64,000 nt of DNA from Nocardia uniformis NBRC 13702 (lineage in GTDB: Bacteria > Actinomycetota > Actinomycetes > Mycobacteriales > Mycobacteriaceae): contig NZ_BDCE01000044.1 in the NCBI RefSeq assembly GCF_001613345.1, positions 121,750 through 185,749 of the forward strand, written 5' to 3'. The position numbers were made by a program, and so were the translations under genes. A model generated the notes under the pieces. The model was given only the letters and a program-made list of their open reading frames with translations. It was not told the DNA's origin and searched no databases. Below are positions 59,683 through 64,000 of this stretch, piece after piece (positions within the stretch are counted from its first letter, which is position 1; the number at the start of each line of letters is the position of its first letter).

Positions 59683-61532
59683 TTGACCGCTGCCCGCTCA
59701 CCGTCATCGGAGCCATTGGCCCCCGTCAACTTGCCGATGAGCGCGGTGGCGGCCGTCTTGCCGACCTCGGAGTTGCCGATCAGCTGATCGAGCCCCTTGC
59801 CCAGGCCGATGGATCCGACGATCCGGTCCAGGAATACCGAATCCCCGCCGACGATATCGATATTGGCGCTCTCCAATCCGGTGGACAGCACTCGGGCCTG
59901 TGCCTCGGCGACCTCGCGGTAGGCGTTGACCTTGGCGAGTTCGACCTCCTTTTCGAGCTCGAGGCGCAGCCGGTACTCCTCGTGCTGGCGGGTGGCGTCG
60001 TCGAGCGCGGCCATGGCCGTGGCCTTCTCCTGCAAGCCCTCGGCCTCGCCCTTGAGCTTCTCGCGCAGCGTCTCCGCTTCGGCGAAACCCTTCTCCCGCA
60101 GGGCGCTCGCCTCGGCGCGGCCCTCCTTCTCGATGGCATCGGCCGCGCGTTCGCGCACCTGCGCCTGACCCAGACCGTAGGCGGCGGTTTCGGCCTGCGA
60201 TGCCTCGGCGAGCCGAATCTTGGCCTGTGCCTGCATTTCCGAGGCCTGCTGCTCCGCCTCGGCCAGCGTCAGCGATTCCTTGGCCTTGAATACCGCGGCG
60301 GCTTCGGCGGCCTCGGCCGCCTTGATGCCCTTGACCAGATGCTCCTGCGCCTCGCCCTCGGCGCGAATGACGGTGGCCTGCCGGTCCCGTTCCGCGGCCT
60401 CGACCGCGCGCAGCCGGTTGATCTGCTCCTCTTGTTCGGCGACGGTCTTATCCACCGCGACCCGTTCACGAACCACCTCGGCGACGGTGCGCTTCTCGGT
60501 CTCCACCTCGCGCTCGGCGGCGATCTGGGCGAGGGATACCTCGCGGTCGCGCGCGGTGACCTCGAGCATCCGGTCCTTCTCGATCCGCTCGGATTCGACG
60601 GCGATCACGCGCTCGCGGTTCTTCTCCGCGACGGCGATTTCCCGGCCCATATTCTGCTGCTGGATGCCGAGGGCCTCCTCGGTGCGCAGATGCGCGCCGT
60701 GTGAACGCAGCCGCTCCTCGGACTGCACCCGCGCGATCTCGGCCTCTTCCTTGGCACGCAGGGTTTCGACCTCACGCTTCTGCCGGATCTCGGCATCGGC
60801 CTGCTGACGCTCGAGCTCGAGTACCGCCTCCCGCGCCTGCACGTTCTGGCGGGTGATCTCCTTCTCCTCGTGGCGGCGGAATTCATTGGTGCGCACATGT
60901 TCCGCGGCGGTGAGTTCGGTGATCTTGCGAATGCCCTGCGCGTCCAGGATGTTCTGGGCATCGAGCTGTCCGAGCGGCGTCTGCTCCAGGTAGTCGATGG
61001 CGGCGTCCTCGAGGCTGTACCCGTTGAGGTCGGTGCCGATCACCGCGATGATGCGGTCGCGGAACTCGTCGCGCTGGGTGTAGAGGTCGACGAAGTCGAG
61101 GTGTTTGCCGACCGTCTTGAGCGCCTCGGAGAATTTCGCGCTGAACAGCTCCTGCATGGTGGCCTGATCGCTGGCGCGGGCGGTGCCGATGGCCTGCGCC
61201 ACCTTGATGACGTCCTCGACGGTCTTGTTCACCCGCACGAAGAAGGTAATACGGATATCAGCGCGAATATTGTCGCGGCAGATCAATCCGTCGTGACCGA
61301 CCCGGGCGATTTCAATGGTCTTCACCGAGATATCCATGTACTCGGCCTTGTGCAAAACGGGCAGCACCACCGCGCCGGTGAAGGTGACATCCACCCGCCG
61401 CATTTTCGAGATAATGAGTGTGCGGCCCTGTTCCACCTTCTTGAACAGTGTGCTCACTATGAGCAGCGCGGCAATGGCGAGTAAGAGCGCGACGCCCAGC
61501 AGGACACCGAGGCCAATGGCGATGGTAGACAT
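59679..61532 (-). CDS. Flotillin family (SPFH) membrane protein, YqiK-like
   Basis: ATG 61532 shares its A with the previous stop (TGATG) and has GGAGGGG five bases upstream. 617 residues: one transmembrane helix at 5-28 (GVLLGVALLLAIAALLIVSTLF), SPFH domain to about 220 (RTLIISKMRRVDVTFTGAVVLPVLHKAEYMDI in part, VGHDGLICRDNIRADI), then a long Glu/Ala/Arg coiled coil and a C-terminal flotillin segment (LDRIVGSIGLGKGLDQLIG). It scaffolds membrane microdomains. Placed between its OB-fold partner and the giant ATPase. Confidence 0.94.
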   Translation of the reverse strand: MSTIAIGLGVLLGVALLLAIAALLIVSTLFKKVEQGRTLIISKMRRVDVTFTGAVVLPVLHKAEYMDISVKTIEIARVGHDGLICRDNIRADIRITFFVRVNKTVEDVIKVAQAIGTARASDQATMQELFSAKFSEALKTVGKHLDFVDLYTQRDEFRDRIIAVIGTDLNGYSLEDAAIDYLEQTPLGQLDAQNILDAQGIRKITELTAAEHVRTNEFRRHEEKEITRQNVQAREAVLELERQQADAEIRQKREVETLRAKEEAEIARVQSEERLRSHGAHLRTEEALGIQQQNMGREIAVAEKNRERVIAVESERIEKDRMLEVTARDREVSLAQIAAEREVETEKRTVAEVVRERVAVDKTVAEQEEQINRLRAVEAAERDRQATVIRAEGEAQEHLVKGIKAAEAAEAAAVFKAKESLTLAEAEQQASEMQAQAKIRLAEASQAETAAYGLGQAQVRERAADAIEKEGRAEASALREKGFAEAETLREKLKGEAEGLQEKATAMAALDDATRQHEEYRLRLELEKEVELAKVNAYREVAEAQARVLSTGLESANIDIVGGDSVFLDRIVGSIGLGKGLDQLIGNSEVGKTAATALIGKLTGANGSDDGERAAVK

Positions 61533-62173
61533 CAAATCCCCTCCACAGGAGCCACCCAGAATGTCTCGGCGGCGTGGTCATAGTCGTAGACAACAGCCGA
61601 AACGCCCTGTGTGAGAGGCATTTCAGCGGCATGTTCGAAGGTTTGGCGGACCTGGATGATCGCGGACGACCCGTCCGCCGACGTGAGTTCCGCCTGCCCG
61701 AATTCCGGGCCGACGCGACCGGTGCGAATAACGCAGACCCGGCCGACGTAATCCGCACGTGTGAGCGGCGCGGCGGGCACGAATGTCCGGCGCAGCGGAA
61801 TCACGACCGCGCGGGTGGCGGGGACGGCGGCCGCGGCAGCGACACCCAGCACCCCGAGACCGGCCAGAAAACCGGCGACGCCACCGAGATTCAGCATGCC
61901 GGTCACAGTCGAACCGGCCAGGCACAGAAACCACGCCAGTGCGATAAGAATGGACACCGTGATCGTCGCCGGAACTCCGCCGAGTCCCCAGCGATCATGG
62001 ATAGCGGAGTCCGGGGTGTCGGTGTCGAGGAGGTCCATATCGGCCCCGCCTGCCAGGACCACGACCCAGAACGCGACGACGACCAGCAGTGCGAAGCTGA
62101 ATAGAACGGTCGGGAAAGTCAGTGTCGCCGCGAAGAATTCACCCATGCCCGGGTACCGGGCTGAAAAGGGCAT
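61532..62173 (-). CDS. NfeD/YqiJ-like OB-fold membrane protein
   Basis: 213 residues from ATG 62173 (ATG 62146 is an alternative that would remove nine residues). Three hydrophobic helices (TVLFSFALLVVVAFWVVVLAGG, ITVSILIALAWFLCLAG, VAGFLAGLGVLGVAAAAAV) precede a C-terminal OB-like domain (LTRADYVGRVCVIRTGRVGPEFGQAELTSADG in part, AVVYDYDHAAETFWVAPVE). NfeD/YqiJ proteins are the regular partners of flotillins. First gene of the four-gene operon. Confidence 0.88.
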   Translation of the reverse strand: MPFSARYPGMGEFFAATLTFPTVLFSFALLVVVAFWVVVLAGGADMDLLDTDTPDSAIHDRWGLGGVPATITVSILIALAWFLCLAGSTVTGMLNLGGVAGFLAGLGVLGVAAAAAVPATRAVVIPLRRTFVPAAPLTRADYVGRVCVIRTGRVGPEFGQAELTSADGSSAIIQVRQTFEHAAEMPLTQGVSAVVYDYDHAAETFWVAPVEGI

Positions 62174-62360
62174 GCGAGATCGACTGCGTGTTCATCAGAT
62201 ACTCCAATGGTCTTTCCACCGCGATCCATAGCGTGGATCGCGTGCCGACCAGGCTTCCCGGCTCCCCCTGTGGCTGTAAGGATGCCGTAAAGACCGTCCC
62301 GGGGCAAGTTGAATTAACGCGGCGTCGATTCCGCCGCCCGCCGTGGTGAGGGCGGGCGTG

Positions 62361-62396
62361 CCATCGGCTTTCGCTATTGCCGCAGCGAGCCGATGG
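62361..62396. terminator. Hairpin between stomatin remnant and flotillin operon
   Basis: CCATCGGCT(TT)CGCT pairs with AGCGAGCCGATGG, a 13-bp stem with a two-base bulge. It begins exactly where stomatin similarity ends on the minus strand, so it may be a terminator or the deletion junction. Confidence 0.45.
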
Positions 62397-62660
62397 ACGT
62401 TGGTCGACCTTCACGCCCCACGGGTTGGTGACCTCGTCGATGATCTTCTGTAGCCGCCGATTCACCTCGTCGCGGTCGATCAGCAGATCGTCGAGATCGG
62501 TCTGGCCGAGGATGCTGCGCAGTGTGGTCTGCGCGAACTGCTGGGTCGCCTGAACATGATCCTCCACGGCCACCACCGATCTCACCGGATCCACGATCCG
62601 GAAGTAGGTCACCGCATTGACATTGACCGTCACATAGGTATCGATGCCGGAAACCGAGGG
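62397..62660 (-). pseudogene. Stomatin/slipin (SPFH) remnant
   Basis: The minus frame reads DTYVTVNVNAVTYFRIVDPV, EDHVQATQQFAQTTLRSILG, TDLDDLLIDRDEVNRRLQKI and IDEVTNPWGVKVDQ. This is the middle of the SPFH domain of a slipin. The transmembrane start is not found in frame, and after VKVDQ the expected VEIKDV continuation is replaced by unrelated sequence. A second SPFH gene thus once sat upstream of the flotillin operon. Confidence 0.8.
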
Positions 62661-62896
62661 GGCGTGGCGGGCTCGCGATGCCAGCCGCCCGGCGGTACGG
62701 AGGTGATCGGGCCGTCCGCCGAGGTGACCAGCACGCCACCGCCCCGACGCGGATCCGGCACCGCTCAGCAGCGAAGGAAGAGAGTGAGCGCGCCCGCGGG
62801 TAGCAGTGCTACTCGCGGGCGCGCGTACTCCCCAGTTCAGCGCGGTTCTCACTATTCTCGGAATGTCACCCTCGAATAGGGATAGACCTCCGCGCG

Positions 62897-64000
62897 CTAT
62901 TTCATATCGAGATCCCTACGGCGGAACCCATAGCCGCCCAGCGCGGTCAGGGCCAGGGCGATGACGGTCAGCGCGAATAGCGGCGACCAGGTCATTCGGT
63001 CCAGCGGCAGTGCGGCGATATGTTCGAATGGCGACAGATTCATCACCCACTGCGGCAGATCCATAATCGGTCCGAAGAATCCGAGGATCATCGAGAATCC
63101 GAATAGCGCCCAGGTCGCGCCTATCGCCCGCGGGATGACCCCGAACAGGAGGGCCGCGACCGCCAGGACGACCAGGATCGCCGGGAGGTACGCCAGGTGG
63201 GCCCCCAGCACCTTCCCGACATAGGAGCTGTCGCCGACGGAGATGGCGGTCGACAGGCCCAGCGCCAGCCCCACGATGACCAGGAGTGCGGTCACGCCGG
63301 CCGCCAGCATCCCGATCCAGCTGCCGAACAGTGCCCAGCGGCCGGTGCCCGTCGCGAGTACCGGTTCGGCGCGTCCCTTGGTCTCCTCGCCGTGCAGGCT
63401 CTGCACGCCGAGAATCACGAAGACCACCACCAGCAGCGCATCGAAGACACCCATGGTGCTGACATAGCCGTCGAGCATTCGAGTGGGGTCTCCACCCATG
63501 ATATCGATGACATTGTCGGGCAGATCTTCGAAGGAGTCCACGAGCGTCTTGGTGAGGGCGCCGTACAGCGCACCCATGGCGGCCAAGGCGAGGCCCCAGC
63601 CGATGAAGCTGGCCCGCTGTAGCCGGAATGCCAGTGCGACAGGGGAATTCAGCCACGGTGCGGCATATCGACTCCCGCGTCGCGGTGCGACGAGACCGGC
63701 GTTCAGATCGCGGCGTCCCGACAGGGCGTAGCCGAGCAGCGCCGCCGCGACCGCGAAGGCGACCGACAGTGCCAGCGGCGACCACCGCGGATCCGCATAG
63801 GCCCGGGTCTGCTGCGACCAGGCCAGTGGCGAGAACCAGGACAGTGCGCTGCCGCCTTCCCGGATCGTATCGCCCGCGGCCCGGACGACATACGCCACGC
63901 CCAGTGCGGCACCGGCCAATCCCGAAGCAGCACGTGAGTATTCGGTGATCTGCACGGTCACCGCCGTAATTCCGGCGAAGACCAGGCCGACCGCGCCCAC
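62897..64000 (-). CDS. ABC-2 type exporter permease, 5' part beyond window
   Basis: At least 367 residues open to the right edge. Repeated transmembrane segments include ALSVAFAVAAALLGYALSG, ALLVVVFVILGVQSLHGEETKGRAEPVLATG, VTALLVIVGLALGLSTAI and ALFALTVIALALTALGGYGFRRRDLDMK (given in part). The EETKGRAEPVLATG loop and the terminal FRRRDLD are typical of polyketide-antibiotic (multidrug) exporter permeases, normally over 500 residues, with the ATPase gene upstream. The ATPase would lie just past 64000. Confidence 0.9.
   Translation of the reverse strand: MGAVGLVFAGITAVTVQITEYSRAASGLAGAALGVAYVVRAAGDTIREGGSALSWFSPLAWSQQTRAYADPRWSPLALSVAFAVAAALLGYALSGRRDLNAGLVAPRRGSRYAAPWLNSPVALAFRLQRASFIGWGLALAAMGALYGALTKTLVDSFEDLPDNVIDIMGGDPTRMLDGYVSTMGVFDALLVVVFVILGVQSLHGEETKGRAEPVLATGTGRWALFGSWIGMLAAGVTALLVIVGLALGLSTAISVGDSSYVGKVLGAHLAYLPAILVVLAVAALLFGVIPRAIGATWALFGFSMILGFFGPIMDLPQWVMNLSPFEHIAALPLDRMTWSPLFALTVIALALTALGGYGFRRRDLDMK

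Noticed and set aside
1..64000. CRISPR arrays, prophage or integrative element ends
   Set aside because: No regularly spaced direct repeats, no integrase, and no tRNA attachment site were visible. The truncated genes look like local deletions, not an island boundary.

Overview
The window is high-GC actinobacterial DNA and looks like a Nocardia or close relative. Supporting signs are an Scr1-type XRE regulator with a DUF397 partner, a truncated 13E12/DUF222 gene behind a mycobacterial-type SOS box, actinobacterial single-domain enzymes (LigD-type polymerase, family A exonuclease/polymerase, DUF385 F420-type reductase), a latex-clearing protein, several YkuD L,D-transpeptidases and many GTG/TTG starts. 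There are no rRNA, tRNA, CRISPR or intact insertion-sequence genes that I can see. Most of the window is ordinary chromosomal accessory DNA, but several intervals are gene graveyards.

Layout. 0-5.2 kb: redox enzymes (DapB-like oxidoreductase, SDR, FAD oxidoreductase, NmrA), a divergent TetR and an exported L,D-transpeptidase. 5.2-14.4 kb: HNH nuclease, PAF-acetylhydrolase-like hydrolase, methyltransferase, DUF385 protein, a haloalkane-dehalogenase-like protein lacking the expected catalytic His, a stand-alone divergent CoaD, an erythromycin-esterase-like protein with an altered active site, and remnants of an aldo/keto reductase and a 13E12 gene. 14.7-21.1 kb: Scr1/DUF397 pair facing a tightly packed micro-operon of three unknown small proteins, DUF4389 membrane protein, epimerase, DUF5709-like protein and Uma2 nuclease. 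21.2-26 kb: a cobalamin riboswitch followed by a five-gene translationally coupled B12-uptake operon ending in a CbiX-like/2Fe-2S protein. 26-33.7 kb: TetR/GNAT pair, PHP phosphoesterase, family A polymerase, SRPBCC, LysR/DUF1330 pair, GNAT, GXWXG protein. 33.7-40.7 kb: rearranged region with a frameshifted SDR fused tail-to-tail with an MBL lactonase-like gene, a flavin monooxygenase, a methyltransferase with a duplicated 3' scrap, hydrolase and beta-lactamase-like scraps, SnoaL/HxlR pair and ureidoglycine aminohydrolase. 40.7-53.4 kb: Tat-exported rubber oxygenase (Lcp), LigD-type polymerase, cutinase-like protein, lipoprotein L,D-transpeptidase, hydrolase, AGCS alanine/glycine carrier, KtrAB potassium uptake, OafA-type acyltransferase. 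53.4-64 kb: a four-gene minus-strand operon (NfeD/YqiJ-like OB-fold membrane protein, flotillin, 1702-residue DUF3686-type AAA ATPase, membrane-anchored Thr/Pro-rich protein), bounded by a 155-bp palindrome downstream and a stomatin remnant upstream, then an ABC-2 permease running off the edge.

How genes work together. The riboswitch operon should import cobalamin when it is scarce. KtrB/KtrA form a K+ channel with its RCK gate. The flotillin operon is the best candidate for a poorly described system: all four genes are coupled by 1-4 nt overlaps, so a membrane microdomain scaffold, an OB-fold membrane partner, a giant coiled-coil ATPase and an exported sensor-like protein are probably made in fixed ratio.

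Non-coding structure is rich: two related 72-73-bp palindromic elements (15.6 and 40.6 kb), at least five copies of a short dispersed intergenic repeat (5.3, 10.2, 32.5, 37.1, 38.3 kb), the 155-bp palindrome at 53.4 kb, and several perfect operator-like inverted repeats.
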